The notes beneath the pieces were generated by a model that saw only the letters and a program-made list of their open reading frames with translations, had not been told where the DNA came from and made no database searches. A DNA stretch of 64,000 bases from Polytrichum commune (lineage: Eukaryota; Streptophyta; Polytrichopsida; Polytrichales; Polytrichaceae). Shown here in pieces: positions 1-11,412 of this stretch. Each line of letters begins with the position of its first letter. Position 1 is the first letter of the stretch. The stretch covers positions 51,894,001 to 51,958,000 of the forward strand of contig OX485804.1 in NCBI GenBank assembly GCA_950295325.1. Direction: 5' to 3'. The translations under genes and the position numbers were made by a program.

Positions 1-1260
1 TTTTTTAGCATAAATATTGATGTTGTTTTGGTAGCATATGTTTTGAATTAACTCAAAAAGCTCCATGTGTTTTTTCATGGGCCCATAAATGTCGTTGTCA
101 TCCAAATATATTATGAAGAATTTTTGATGATATCATGAAATATTGGTTCCATAATGCATTGAAACATCACTGATGCACTCATTGCCCCAAAGGGCATACA
201 TTCAAATTTGGTATGGCCCCCATTCCATTATAAACACAGTTTTCATTTATCTTCCATGGCCATAGCTACTTGATAATACCCTAAAAAAAATGAACGAAGG
301 ACTGCATTTTATCCATGTTAGATAAAGGATAGCAATCTTTCCGGGTTGCATCATTAAATTTTATGTTCTTTAAAAATCAACACAACTACGTAATATTATG
401 TTCTTTTTTAGAATAATTACCATAGTTGAAAGCCATGGTGCAACATTAATGCGAGAGATGAACTTAGTGGCCATGACTTGATCTAGTTATTTTAAACTAT
501 TGTTCCATAGTTTGAATTCATATAATATCTTTGTTGTTGTGTTGGCACAATATTTGGCTAAAATCAAATTTTTATTCGCCAATGAATGTGGGTATTCCCT
601 TTGGATCTTCAAGAGTCCAAATAAACACATCTTTGTATTTATTTTTCAAACTTTAATTGTTTCTTGTTTAATGGCTAACGGGGATTTGGAATTTATTTTT
701 ATGTATTTGGAGTTATCTAGAGAACCTAGATTGACTAACTCGAAATTGTTTTTTGGTGGGGATGACCAACCTATAATTTTTTTCCCCGTTTGAATGTTTG
801 TGTAGCGCCGTAGCGGGTTTGCCTACATGTTGACTGTTTGATTTGTCGTGGTCAAGAAACAAGTTGACAAGTCCTTTCTTGTTTATGACAAGAGCATTGT
901 TGATAAAACGTCTCATTTGATTTATGCAACATGCATAATTTTGTTTGTTGTAATTGCGGCCATAAACATATCTTGAGTCATATTTCTCATTTGTTTAATT
1001 ATGGTTATGGGGATATTGCCTTCAATTGGTATGTTTATCATTTGATTGTGATGTTGTATTGTGATGACATTAGTGCCCAAATATGTGTGGCATGACTATC
1101 TTGTAACCACGGCTTTCCCAAAATCATGGGACACAACTTTCATGGGGTAAGTCTAATACCACGTATGTGACTGGTATGGCAACCCCATTGACCATGGTTG
1201 ATATGTTTCAGTTTTTTCTTGGAGGTTGAACCTATAAATGGGTAGCTATTCTCAACATGC
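1..1260 (-). mobile_element. Ty3/gypsy retrotransposon relic (protease and reverse transcriptase)
   Basis: Read on the minus strand, about 1230-1060 gives a retropepsin C-terminal piece (MILGKPWLQDSHATHIW after a shift of frame). About 430-1 gives the start of a Ty3-type reverse transcriptase: CVDF, then DATRKDCYPL, GYYQV, FECMPFG and a degenerate YxDD-like stretch (YIWMTTTF, in place of VYLDDILIF). The order protease then RT is that of a gypsy pol gene. There are many stops and frameshifts, so the copy is dead. The RT continues past the left edge of the window. No LTR was located. Confidence 0.75.
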
Positions 1261-1311
1261 ATCTTGTAGTTTTGGGTGGAGATGGTTTAGGTTGTTTTTA
1301 TAACCGGTCTA

Positions 1312-1345
1312 CCCTAAACCCCTAAACCCCAAACCCTAAACCCAT
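1312..1345. repeat. Interstitial telomere-like repeat (CCCTAAA type)
   Basis: Four slightly imperfect CCCTAAA units lie in a row (CCCTAAACCCCTAAACCCC and on). This is the Arabidopsis-type plant telomere heptamer, here internal to the chromosome and beside the gypsy relic. Short interstitial blocks of this kind are common in plant promoters and at repair scars. Confidence 0.7.
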
Positions 1346-3795
1346 TCCCAACATTGTTTGGATCGTCATGTCTTATAACGACGACATGTCTTGAGATGAT
1401 AAGTCAACATGTTTAGCTTGTATCGTTTGTATTGTTTGTAGATGTATGTTGTTTATTCGAATCCAACGCTCCCCATCATATTTAGTTGTTGATTTACTAC
1501 GTTTCACTAGTTCTTTGAGAATTGTGGCCACTTTTGAACTTGTGGCGACCACTATACATTCCACATCAATCGCGTTAGATGATGTTGTATAATTTCATTC
1601 GAAGTTTATTATACCCCCCCCCCCCTCCCCATGCCCCACCTCACATTTCTCCCACTTAACATGTACTATGGGGGCTTTCTAAAATTTGTTGATTTCCCCC
1701 ACATTCAAAACACTAAATGTTCATTGTTGAAGAAAGTTGGTTATAACTTGTTTATGATCGATTAGTTTCAATCATATCATAGTCAATTTCTTCCTAAGGG
1801 AGCACAATTGTTGTGTTTAAACATTTACGTGGTTCCACAAGTTTGTTTGCTAGATTTTTGGATCATACTAGCACGGTTGTCCCACATGGTTTTTATGACA
1901 AATGTTACATGTTGATGTTCCTAGTGTTTATCATTAAAAGTTTGCCCCAACCATTGGAAATGCCATGCTCTTCTATTTTGACCACAAATTTGTAACAATC
2001 ACAGTGTTGCTACATTCACATCAAGGCAATGGAAAGATGTTATTTCATCACTAGGTCCATATGAGCATACTCATGAAATCGGGGTTGCTTATCCATGATT
2101 CTAGACCCCCTCCCCATGACCAAGTTTAAATTTTCCTTTGCCCATAAATTATTTATTTCACATACAAATTTTGTAATAGGGTAGTTTGGGTAGCTTGTTA
2201 AAAATTTGGTGCATGTGAAAATTTGAATGTTATTGAACTTTAATATTCTTAAGTATTGAAGATAAATCACTTGATATAATTTCAGCGCCCATACATACTT
2301 TACCATGCATGACTTAAATAAGGGGTGGGATTTTGAGACATTAGTGATGGGTTCGCCATGCCCACGGGCGGGATATGTAGTGACACAATGTATTTTAGCA
2401 TGAGATTAACCTGTGATTAACAAGGTTGCCGTGTTTGAAGTGCAACATTAGGACTATGTTCCACATGTCGATGTTGTAGTGTTACACACTTGGCATGAGA
2501 TGATGGATGCCATGATGTCATGTGTGATGGGACACCATGATTTGGTCATTGACGTCATCCATCATGCCATGGGTGATGGCATACATGAAACATTGGATGC
2601 TTTGATGTAATGTAATGGATACACCTCTAGACTATGTTGAAGGTGCATACATCCAGGATTCCAGGAGGAGGAGGATTTTGGGTTTAGGAAGAAGAAGAAG
2701 TCCAGTCTCCAGACAAACTTAAGGGTTTAGGTTACTTATTGGTTTAATCAATAAATTCATGTATCATTTGAGTGTTATGATTGATGAAGTGACAATCTCC
2801 TCCGTAGTAGTCATTTATATTATGCACAAATAGTATTATAGGGTATCTCACCAATATTTTATGTTTGTTAGCAATCAAATGCCATCACTACGCACATGTG
2901 CAATGCTTGAAATTAGAGTTCAAGAATGTTCTTGCAAACTTAGTGATGAAACATTGAGTGACAATTCTTCTTTAGGTATGGTGGTCATAGTTGTTGAAAG
3001 GATGTAGCTATCATAGTACATCATCAGTGAAAAAGAAAGGAATGGATACCAATCAAGTGTTTGTGGATTGGTTGAAGTGAGTGCGTTCAAGTTTGGTACA
3101 ATGAGCATTGAACATTGGATGCGCGCTAGATCGTGGGCACCGCAACATTGTTTTCATTTCTAGGTAAGCATCTCTTGTTCTTCTCATTCAATAAAAACAT
3201 TGAACATTATTGCATTGATGAAGATGTACACTTCTGCAATATGGGGTTGTTGTTGAGGAAATTTCCATGGAATGTTTGAGGGCTTTTGTCCAACATCCAT
3301 CCTAGTGGTTTACTTTCAGTGTTTTGCAATCTCATTGCGCATGACCTCAATGCGGTTTTCAATGTGCAGGGTTGTAGACAAAGCACAACAAGAGCAATTT
3401 ATAGAAAGAGGTAAGATGTCACTAGTGTTAGGTGCTACTTTCCCACAAAATAATAGGACTTAGGTTTTATGACAACAACCAGATTATCATACAAACTCAA
3501 TGCCAAATTGCACAATGTTGGAGTCCAAATAGGTCTTGGAGCGGTCTGCATCAACAACAAAAATATGTACCCATAGCCTACAAGAACGTGTAGGAGTGCA
3601 TAGAACTTATTATGGAGGCCAGTGGGTTTCAAGAGAGGGAGAATGCCATCAAACAATCTAAATTCACTTGTGTATTCTACAACAAGTACTTCATCAGCAA
3701 AAATTGTATCAATGTCCATCACTAGAAAAGGCAATGCCCAACCGCCATGGACGCAATGGGAAAGCATATTGAGCTATGTGAGCAAGAATCATCAA
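1346..3795. other. Unassigned AT-rich intergenic DNA
   Basis: No coding frame longer than about 110 codons and no recognisable domain. A 14-base C run lies near 1613-1626. Around 2490-2600 the words GATGGATG, CATGATG and their reverse complements recur, which gives a weakly palindromic patch. It may be the upstream (gag) part of the decayed gypsy element, but I cannot show that. Confidence 0.4.
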
Positions 3796-4130
3796 TCACC
3801 CTTAATTGCGTCCTAGTCCGGGTGGTGAATCCTCCCTCACATACCACAAGTCATCGATTTCACATGCATTTCCATTGCTCCAATTAATGATGAAGGGAGT
3901 GGAGTAGATCTTCTCCTTCATACCTCTGTCCTGTGGGCTCGGGATTGAAGGTAGATCGAACAGACACTTAATTCACGTCGGTCTCCTTCAGAGACCGAAG
4001 TTGTTATTATTATGGAGGGAGTGGTGCGAATCACACCTTTTTATTAAAAACCTTCAAGCATTTACAAACACTTGAGTCACTTACTAGATTACGAAGCAAA
4101 ACACTAGCCCTATCCAGCACATTTTGACTC
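3796..4130 (+). repeat. Dispersed repeat, copy 1 (family also at 7.98 kb and 16.88 kb)
   Basis: It starts with the core CACCCTTAA..GCGTCCTAGTCCGGGTG. A related core lies at 16882-16910 on the same strand and another at 7978-8006 on the opposite strand. Downstream similarity to the 16.88-kb copy continues (a Tn/An stretch, then a CATTTACAAACACTTGA-like block about 240 bases on), so the shared unit is at least 250-300 bp. It looks like an LTR or other retroelement end; the type is not determined. Confidence 0.5.
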
Positions 4131-4169
4131 TAGCTCACCTACTTCTACACAAGCCATGGTACGAGTGTT

Positions 4170-6357
4170 GTGAGTGTTGGAGTGCCTCAAGGGTCTTTTC
4201 TTTCTCTTGCGTCAATCTGTTTAGATGGCCGTGTAGTTCAATCTGGAGAGTACCCAACTCCTTGGACTTGGTCATGGGGAGAAGAGGCGGGGCTCAAGTG
4301 GTTACTCCCAGGGGAAGTAACAAGGTACCTAGGGTACCTTTTTGGAATTCAAATTGCACAACAGGATAAAGATAACAAGATGCTAAGCCAAGTTAGAAAA
4401 CACCTACATAGATGGGCAAACAATAAACTCTCATTGGCGGGAAGGATCATGGTGTCCAATCAAGTTATCCTTTCATCCATTTGGTATCTCGCCTCTTGCA
4501 CAGATTTCTCCAACCAAACACTCAAATTAGTCCGAGCAACAGTGAGAAACTACATGTGGTCCAGGAAAAAGGAGTCATGTGCAAGAGCACGAGTGAAATG
4601 GGCCACGGCAGTTCTACCAATTGTAAGAGGAGGAGTTAAAATTCTGGACCCACAGTGGCAAGCATCTGCCCTCCTTGTCAAACTATTAATACGGGGAATG
4701 ACGGTGGGCTATGAACCATGGAAAACTTTAGTAAGATATAGAGTATCTCAAACCCAACAATCACGAAGAGGACGATGGCCTTCACATGCTAACAGGATTA
4801 TGAACAACCAACACCTAGCCAAGCAAGGTTCCTCAATGTGGCAGGGTATAATGAAGGCATGGAATACCATCCAGTCGGGACTGGAGCAACATGCACCTAC
4901 AAGCTGGTCCGAAATTATGCGGCAACCTCTCTTCGGCAACCGCCTCCTTACCAATGAAGTAGGCATCCAGTGGGGTACTGAGCCACGATCAAACATGAGA
5001 AAATGGGTAGAGAAAGATTTTCAGGCCCTTAAGGATATAATCAGAAATGATGGTCACGGGTGGAGAACATTTCAAGGGCTACTTACATTGCAAAGAACAC
5101 GCATCGCTCCACGCCTCTACGCCATGATGGTGAACCATGATGGCCCCCTCACACCCCAGGTCAATGGCTGACACAATAGGAGGAGGATGGCAATGTTAAA
5201 TTCGTATATCATGTGCAACAGAAAACCCGCCAGAGGCCACCCTTTACAAAAAGGAGCCTAACAAACAACTCACGATACTTGGTGTCAAACAAAGGCCCCC
5301 ACCAGAAATTACAGAAGTATAGGTCATCCGAACCATTGGCCCCAAACACATCATACTAGATTAGAATCCTATAGACGACACACCAGCAGAACAATCTCTA
5401 TTTCTGTGGGGCAACAATTGGATCACAGACCTGCAATGGGACCCAAAAGATTGGACATGGAGAAGGTTAGGCATCTTACTGGACACATCGATTTTGAATT
5501 ACACCACCAAAAGAGGCTACCGGGTAGCACTTTGCCAGGACAATAACCAAATGCAGGTGGACGCGGAACTGGAAGCGGAGGGATTCGACAGCAAAGCTAG
5601 AGCCAAATTCTTCAATAGAATTTGGCATCCTTACCTCCCTAAAAAAGTGGCAGCGATGCAGTGGTTGATCATCGCAAAGGGCCTACCGATGGGCGCATGG
5701 CGTGAAAAGATAGGACTCCCCGGGAGTTGTTAGCTATGCATACCATAGGAGCGCAAAACGCTGCAACACCCAATTTTGGACTGCAAGGAGGTAAGACAAG
5801 CGTGGACATGCTTTCGGCGAACCAAACAATTAGATGGACTTCCAGCTGCATACTTAACATGGAAAGAAATCAGTAGAGGGTTAATGACCAATCTAGGAGG
5901 TCCCAGTGTTGAGATTGACCTACAATGGGATATCGCCTCCGCTATCACGTTGAACGCTGACACTCCATGAAACATATTGAGAGCACAAATTTTATGGGCA
6001 ATCTGGTGCCAAAGAATGTCACAAGCCTTCAATGACGAACAATTTCACCTTGGACTGGTACTTTGGCATGCATGGAGGAACACCATCTACTGCGCTATGG
6101 AGGCATATAAGGAATTACATAGACACAAACGAAATGAGGAACAAAGACAAGAGCAAATTTCTTGCTTCCAAAATATTTGGACTACGGCCAATATCTTCGG
6201 CATGCTAAGAGGGGTGGACATCAAATGGCAGCTCACCCCTCCACAAGAATTTATGCCCCAAGCTCTTGGGGCATGGACGGCCACCCCCATCAAAATTATT
6301 AGACCATCACCATCTCCTGACCCGGAGGCCGAATTTGCAGCCCAACCAAACTTCTAG
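4170..6357 (+). mobile_element. L1-type LINE, 3' part: RT C-terminus and zf-RVT-like region (decayed)
   Basis: Frame 4170-5171 (333 codons) has the landmarks of the C-terminal part of plant non-LTR reverse transcriptase: RYLGYLFGIQ, then NNKLSLAGRIMVSNQVIL, SIWYLAS, and GGVKILDPQWQASALLVKLL. After a stop at 5169-5171, another frame (5494-6357, broken at 5731 and 5968) gives a zf-RVT-like stretch (FFNRIWHPYLPKKVAAMQW...LPMGAW) and the terminal tail. The catalytic palm, endonuclease and ORF1 are absent, so the copy is 5'-truncated, which is usual for LINEs. Frame changes and stops make it non-functional. Confidence 0.8.
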
Positions 6358-7123
6358 GATTAGGTCTAAGCCATCCTGAATGAACTTGGGAACAATTGGT
6401 GTGAGCCCAAAATGGTGCCCACATGTGGTGATTAACTCTTCGGAACCAATTTTAGTTTGACTTTGAGGTGTTATGATTATTCACAAAACATAAAAAGAGT
6501 GAAGTGTGGTGTGGATTTAAGTTTAGGCATTAGAATGTGTGGTGTGGTTATTCCAAGGTTTGAATTCAATAAGAGTATGCCTTGATATTGTGAGTAGGGG
6601 GTAAGGTGAAGCAAGGTGAGCTCCGCGGGTTAAATGCCCACTTTTGGATCCACCTTGTTAGTTTAGGAAGAAGGAAGCTTGGTGGAAGGGGATTAGTCCC
6701 TACTTTAGAGGTGAAGGTTAAGGGATTGTGATTGGAGGTGCTAATCCTCTCACCCTATCCTCACCTCTCTCTCTCCCTCTCTCCCTCTCTCCCTCTTTAC
6801 TACTTAAGGTGGTTTCTCTCTCATTTTCTTCTCTCTTCATCAAGCGCTCTCAAGGGAGCAAGTTCTTAAGAGCTTGAGCCACGTGTGTAGGTTATTAGTT
6901 TTAGTGAATTTAATTAGTTAAGCTCTCTCCCTCATTGTCTCTCAAGGGTGTGAGCTCTTAGAGCTTGAGACAAGGTGGGTGAAGTAAGTAGCTCTTAGAG
7001 TAGTTGTGTGTTAGATTAGTTTAGTTCATGAGTGGTTTAGTTAGCTCATTTAGCCAAAGTGCAAAGAAGAAAGGGATTAGTGGATGCTTGATTAGCACCT
7101 AAGGTGGTGTCATTTAAGTGAGC
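6358..7123 (+). repeat. LTR-like or retroelement-flank sequence
   Basis: No coding potential. It includes a CTCTCTCC-rich block (6765-6796), then TACTTAAGG followed by a pyrimidine-rich leader and two near copies of a (C)TCTCAAGGG...GAGCTTGAG motif around 6848-6970. That pattern resembles the promoter and leader of an LTR. Termini were not found. Confidence 0.3.
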
Positions 7124-7423
7124 CAGCTAGTTAAACCTGGTTGCTACATACAAGTTGCTGCCAAGCCACAAGGGTCAGTTGGTTAAGCCGGTTGCTACAT
7201 ACAAGCTGCTGCTGAGCCGACTGGTCAGCTGGTTAAGCCGGTTGCTACATACAAGCTGTTGCCGAGCCAACTGGTCAGCTGGTTAAACCTGGTTGCTACA
7301 TACAAGTTGCTGCCGAGCCACAAGGGTTAGCTGGTTAAGCCGGTTGCTACATACAAGCTGCTGCCGAGCCACAAGGGTCAGCTGGTTAAGCCGGTTGCTA
7401 CATACAAGCTGCTGCCGAGCCAA
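7124..7423 (+). repeat. Minisatellite, six units of 50-52 bp
   Basis: Units begin at about 7124, 7176, 7226, 7276, 7328 and 7379. Each contains the block GGTTGCTACATACAAGCTGC followed by TGCCGAGCC. Two subtypes occur: units ending CACAAGGGT (52 bp) and units ending ACTGGT (50 bp). Units differ by only a few bases, so expansion was fairly recent. It is non-coding. Confidence 0.9.
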
Positions 7424-7977
7424 ATCTTGGATTAAGCTGGTCTAAGCCTTATTAGGCCTTCACTTAACGAGTTAATAAATATGAACCTTAGTCGCCTCCC
7501 CACAAATTAACCTTGAACCACAATAGATTATTTTAGAATATATTAAGACTTAGGTAAGTATTGGATTTATTAGGCTAGGTAAGGCATGTGTGACTTTTAA
7601 ATGTATTTGGTACTTGAACCATTGATAAAAGTGTTTTTCAACACTTGAACCTATTGGTCAAAATAAATCACTTGGATTACTAATGGAGAAGGTGGAGGAC
7701 ATCCGCGGTGGCGAGACAAAGGAGGTTAGGCCGAGGGAGAAAATGGAGGACTCTAGTGACGGAAGAGTGAAGGAGGGGATAATCAAAAGCCAAAGGAGAA
7801 TATCTTTGAGAGCTTGTGTTGCCAAGGCCGCCGGTTGGACCCTTGAGAGGGCCAATTCGGCTACAAGTCAAGAGACTACCATTAATAAATGAAGTGATTC
7901 AAAATAACATGAATGCCTTGGGATGTGAAGTGAGCATTTTCAATACATAAAACAATACATGTGATTCTCAACACCAT
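7424..7977. other. Unassigned sequence between repeats
   Basis: No domain is recognisable. The frame 7683-7892 (69 codons, charged) has no clear homologue that I know of. The stretch abuts the inverted copy of the dispersed repeat at 7978. Confidence 0.3.
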
Positions 7978-8006
7978 CACCCGGACTAGGACGCTTAAGG
8001 GTGGTG
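7978..8006 (-). repeat. Dispersed repeat core, copy 2 (inverted)
   Basis: The reverse complement reads CACCACCCTTAAGCGTCCTA then GTCCGGGTG, matching the cores at 3796 and 16882. It faces the copy at 3.8 kb, so the LINE fragment and the minisatellite lie between inverted copies of this core. Confidence 0.55.
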
Positions 8007-8099
8007 GGTTTGGCCTCACAATTGGCTACCACCGCCAAGCGAAGGAGGAATCCTCTCACCCCACACGAGTCCACACAAGCGGCACCAGGATCAACAACA

Positions 8100-8840
8100 G
8101 ATGCACCAAGACACCCCATCCCACTCCAGCACTATGATCCGCAACGACTCAAATTGCGGAAGAGAGACTTACCAGACAGAGGGACTCCCAACTTCAGGGC
8201 CTCCTTCGCCCACTGAAGTCCAACAATTGGGATCAGAACTCTAGTTCGGCCTTCTGGACATTCGGGTAGGACGAGGGGTAAAAAAATCAGACCCAATTGA
8301 GACCAAGGAAAGAACAACATGAGAAGCGAGGGGCGCGAAAGGATCACACACAACGCACAATTCAAATCGACCTCCTCCCGAGCACAACAACACAGGAGCA
8401 CTCCTGCTCACCGCCGGGGTCTCTCGCATTGGAAACATGGGCGGTAGCAGATACACAGGATCAGCGGCAGATACATCAAGACACGACACCTTACCCCAAC
8501 ACTACGTCCCGTAACGAATCAAAGTGGGAAAGAAATACTTACCAGTCAGAGAGACCCCCAACATTAGGGTTTTTTTCTCCCATTGAAGTCCAACAAAAAG
8601 AACTCAGCCCGGAGGCGCAATCGGTATCAAAACTCCAAGAAACATCTGGCCTAACGGACAACATATCAGGAAGAGGGGGACAAAAGTCAGGCCCAATCGA
8701 CGCCAAGGATGGTGCAATAGGAAAAAATAGGGGCGAGAGAGGACCACTCACGACACTCAACCCAAATCGACCTCCTCCCGAGCAAAACATAACAAGTAAA
8801 CATCCCGGCAACATTCTTGAGCTACACACAGGGGAAGAAA
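8100..8840 (+). repeat. Diverged tandem duplication, unit about 370-400 bp, two copies
   Basis: Copy 1 (about 8100-8470) and copy 2 (about 8470-8840) share, in order, a CA(C/T)CAAGACAC block, CTTACCAG(A/T)CAGAG, GAAGTCCAACAA, CAGACCCAATTGA/CAGGCCCAATCGA and AAATCGACCTCCTCCCGAGC (8364 and 8764). The copies are well diverged. A frame of 186 codons (8297-8857) runs across both, but this repeat explains its length. Confidence 0.6.
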
Positions 8841-9010
8841 ACTATGACCCACAATAGGAAACTCGCACCTCACCGATTGAGGCACCAACTCTTAGCACAA
8901 AACACACCAAACCAACAAGCCGCGTCAAAACCCGTTGCCGCTATGGCCCATTCAAGAAGAGAGGTTCCTCCTCCTATGTCACGAATGCTTCACCCCACAG
9001 CCCAACAACG

Positions 9011-9844
9011 TTGCAAGAAGAAGACGAACAAGGGGCAAACCACACAACATTGGAAAACAGGGAGGGTGAAGAGACCAACAACAGGCCGCGCATGCCTCCT
9101 TCACACCACACCATTGATGCACAAGAAGCGTCCAAGAATGAACTGGTGCAGGGAATAGACGATAATAAAGACCGAGGAGCGGGATCTTACCGAGCTTATG
9201 GGCATGGTCACACAAGCCGCCCCAAAGTCAAGTGTTGTTTTGGCCCATGCCGCACGCATGGAGGGGCATCCACCTCAGTTCTCCACAACGATACCCGATC
9301 ACCTCCACACTGGATCGCACCAGATACACAACACTCAACCCCTCATGATGACAACACTGACAGAGACAACCATCATGTCCTTTCTCCTCTACTGAGGGAA
9401 CTCCTAGAACCACAGGACACAACCATTGAGAACGACACCCAGGAACCCAATCGGCCCACCCACCCCTCGAGAGTCACCCTGATGACTCCACTAGTGAGTG
9501 GCCGATCCCCCTCCCCGCAAGAAATCCAACGTACAAACCAACGCGTTCTCCAGAAGCTCAAACTCTCTGAGGAAGCCCTAGAGGAAAAAATCACGAGTGA
9601 AGTAGAAGAACTTCTACTCGAAATGAAAATAGATCGGCAACTAGCCCGGCTCTCCACAAGGCCCTCCTCTAAGCGAGTTCTTACTAAGGAAGATTGTCTC
9701 ACCTTGTTTCGGGCGACAGGTGTTCCTCCCCCCGGTGCATTGTGGGGAGTCTACAGGTGGGCAACATATTTGGGCACTGCTCGTTTCAACTTTGATATGG
9801 AAGGAGACCTCAACAATTTCGACTTCTTAGATGAATTCGATTGA
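9011..9844 (+). CDS. Unrecognised open frame, 277 codons, probably part of a transposon
   Basis: An uninterrupted frame starts ATG at 9011 and stops TGA at 9842-9844. The N-terminal 160 residues are polar and low in structure (rich in H, T, D, P, N). Residues about 175-225 are a charged, likely helical stretch (LQKLKLSEEALEEKI, VEELLLEMKIDRQL). The last 50 residues look folded (LTKEDCLTLFRATGVPPPGA, WGVYRWATYLGTARF) and end in an acidic tail. I recognise no family. The setting (LINE pieces, tandem duplication) suggests an ORF1- or gag-like product. It could also be a chance frame; the folded C-terminus argues mildly against that. Confidence 0.35.
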   Translation: MQEEDEQGANHTTLENREGEETNNRPRMPPSHHTIDAQEASKNELVQGIDDNKDRGAGSYRAYGHGHTSRPKVKCCFGPCRTHGGASTSVLHNDTRSPPHWIAPDTQHSTPHDDNTDRDNHHVLSPLLRELLEPQDTTIENDTQEPNRPTHPSRVTLMTPLVSGRSPSPQEIQRTNQRVLQKLKLSEEALEEKITSEVEELLLEMKIDRQLARLSTRPSSKRVLTKEDCLTLFRATGVPPPGALWGVYRWATYLGTARFNFDMEGDLNNFDFLDEFD

Positions 9845-10225
9845 CTGCTCAGGAGATCTCCTAAGCCAAGGATCTTCCTTGTAGGAGCACTCCTGCTCGC
9901 CGCCGGTGTGTCTCTCGAGTTCGAAACGGTCAGGGTTGCCCTGCTTTGCTCCCGCCCGCCTCTTCCTCCCCCCCCCCCCCCCCTCCTCTCCCCCTCATTC
10001 CCCTCCTCGGCTGGGTGGGCAGTGGGTGCCATGGCATTTCGCCCCCCTCCCCCTCTCGGGCCTCGCCAAGTGGCCCTTGGTTGTTTGTTTTGTGATTTTT
10101 TGCCAGTTAGGCCCTCCACCCCGGTCCTCTCTGCTAAGCTAGTTAGGGGAATGACGTTCGCGTCACTCTTCCTCCTTTGTGGGGGTGCCCTGTTGGGCTT
10201 GTAAAGTGTTACCTTTTTAAACCTT
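9845..10225. other. GC-richer linker with a poly-C run
   Basis: It contains CTCCTGCTCGCCGCCGGTGTG TCTCTCG near 9889-9909, an imperfect copy of the sequence at 8400-8430, and a C run of about 15 at 9969-9983. A 162-codon minus-strand frame across it (9751-10239) is low-complexity Gly/Arg sequence read from the C-rich block, and I do not call it a gene. Confidence 0.4.
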
Positions 10226-11412
10226 GGTGAGGTATTCATGGTTAAGGGGTCTGAGTGGGAGCCACGAGGTGCAAGGTTCGATTCCCTTGGCCATTGCCCT
10301 TAGCCTAGCCTTGGAGGTGGTCTACCTACCGTGGGTAGGTCGTCAGTTGTTGGAGGTGAAGTAGGGGCAGACCTACCAACTAAACATATCATTTTTAATT
10401 ATATATATACACCTAAATTTTACAACAAAAAATTACCTTAAATTATAAATTATTCCTTCGGTAAAAAATTTGCACGTGCTAAAACCACGACATGATTTTG
10501 ACATCCCGTTTCTTAAAATGTAGGACAAGTCCAAGAAGAACACATTTCTACAATGGCTGCAACTTTTGCGACATGTGTCATGGTGCATGAAAAATGTTAG
10601 TTTTGTGTCATTTTTGTGTGGGAAAGGACCCTCTTTCCTATTAATGTTTGAATATCTCATTTGCAAAAGCCATTGTTGTTGAATCAAAGGGATCGTTGTT
10701 CATTGGGCTCCCTATGCCGCTTCGTTAATGAAGTTTAGGCAACTCGTGAGGGCAAAGAAGCAAGACAACATGCAATAAAATGCTATGTTTTCCACTCCTT
10801 CTAACGTTTTGTCAGGATAAGCAACATTTTGTAGTCATCAGGAGTCAAAGCCACCCATGTTTGTTCTGGAGGGAAATATCAAAATTGAAAATAATAGGTT
10901 GCTTGCAATGGTCAATGGTGGTGCTTCAAAACTATGTTTAGTTGTTTGAAAAGGCCTCCTAGTTGGACGAGATCAAAGATAGATATTGCAAGAGAGTTGT
11001 CACTACTAGGAAGAGGGGTCTTTTTCAACACCACAAGGACATTAAATCAACATTTTTCTGCAACCAACACACATGTCATGAAGGTTGCAGCCACTGTGGA
11101 CATACTGTCATCCTGGACCAGTCCTATTATCTAACACAACGTGGTTTTAGCAAGCAATTTTTACCGCAGTGGTAAATTATGATTATGGGTAAGTTTCAGA
11201 GGTAATTTAATTTAATATTTATATATATCTCTCATTAAAAAAATTATATGGTTGGTAGGTCCGCACCTTCTAAACCTCTGAGGTAGGTATAACCTTCAAC
11301 CTACCACTCACCTATGTGGGCAAGGTCAAGGGTAGCAACCAAGGGATTCGAATCTTACACCTTATGACATCCACGCATGTGCCTTAGCCACTAAGCCATT
11401 ACATCACACATG
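10226..11412. mobile_element. Long foldback element with tRNA-like outer ends
   Basis: The left part (about 10226-10690) and the reverse complement of the right part (about 10970-11412) are homologous along most of their length. In order from the outside: an A-box-like block (left ATGGTTAAGGGGTCTGAGTGG at 10238; right, reversed, TGGCTTAGTGGCTAAGG near 11383-11399); a B box (GGTTCGATTCC at 10275; reversed GATTCGAATCC at 11344-11354); CCCTTGG; a GGACCTACCAAC-like block; TGGCTGCAAC followed by GACATGTGT; and a CCTCTT(T)CCTA block. The spacer is about 280 bp. The arms are imperfect. The outer ends look like a tRNA-derived SINE head. Two SINEs inserted head-to-head would explain only the outer 200 bp, because the homology runs further inward. 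No transposase is present. Confidence 0.6.

Noticed and set aside
7124-7423. CRISPR-like array
   Set aside because: Direct repeats are contiguous with no unique spacers, and the genome is a plant's.
9751-10239. 162-codon minus-strand frame rich in Gly and Arg
   Set aside because: It reads through a poly-C run and into the foldback arm; composition explains it.
10238-11399. Two tRNA genes at the A/B-box pairs
   Set aside because: A and B boxes are present but no acceptor stem or anticodon loop can be drawn; they are tRNA-like repeat heads.
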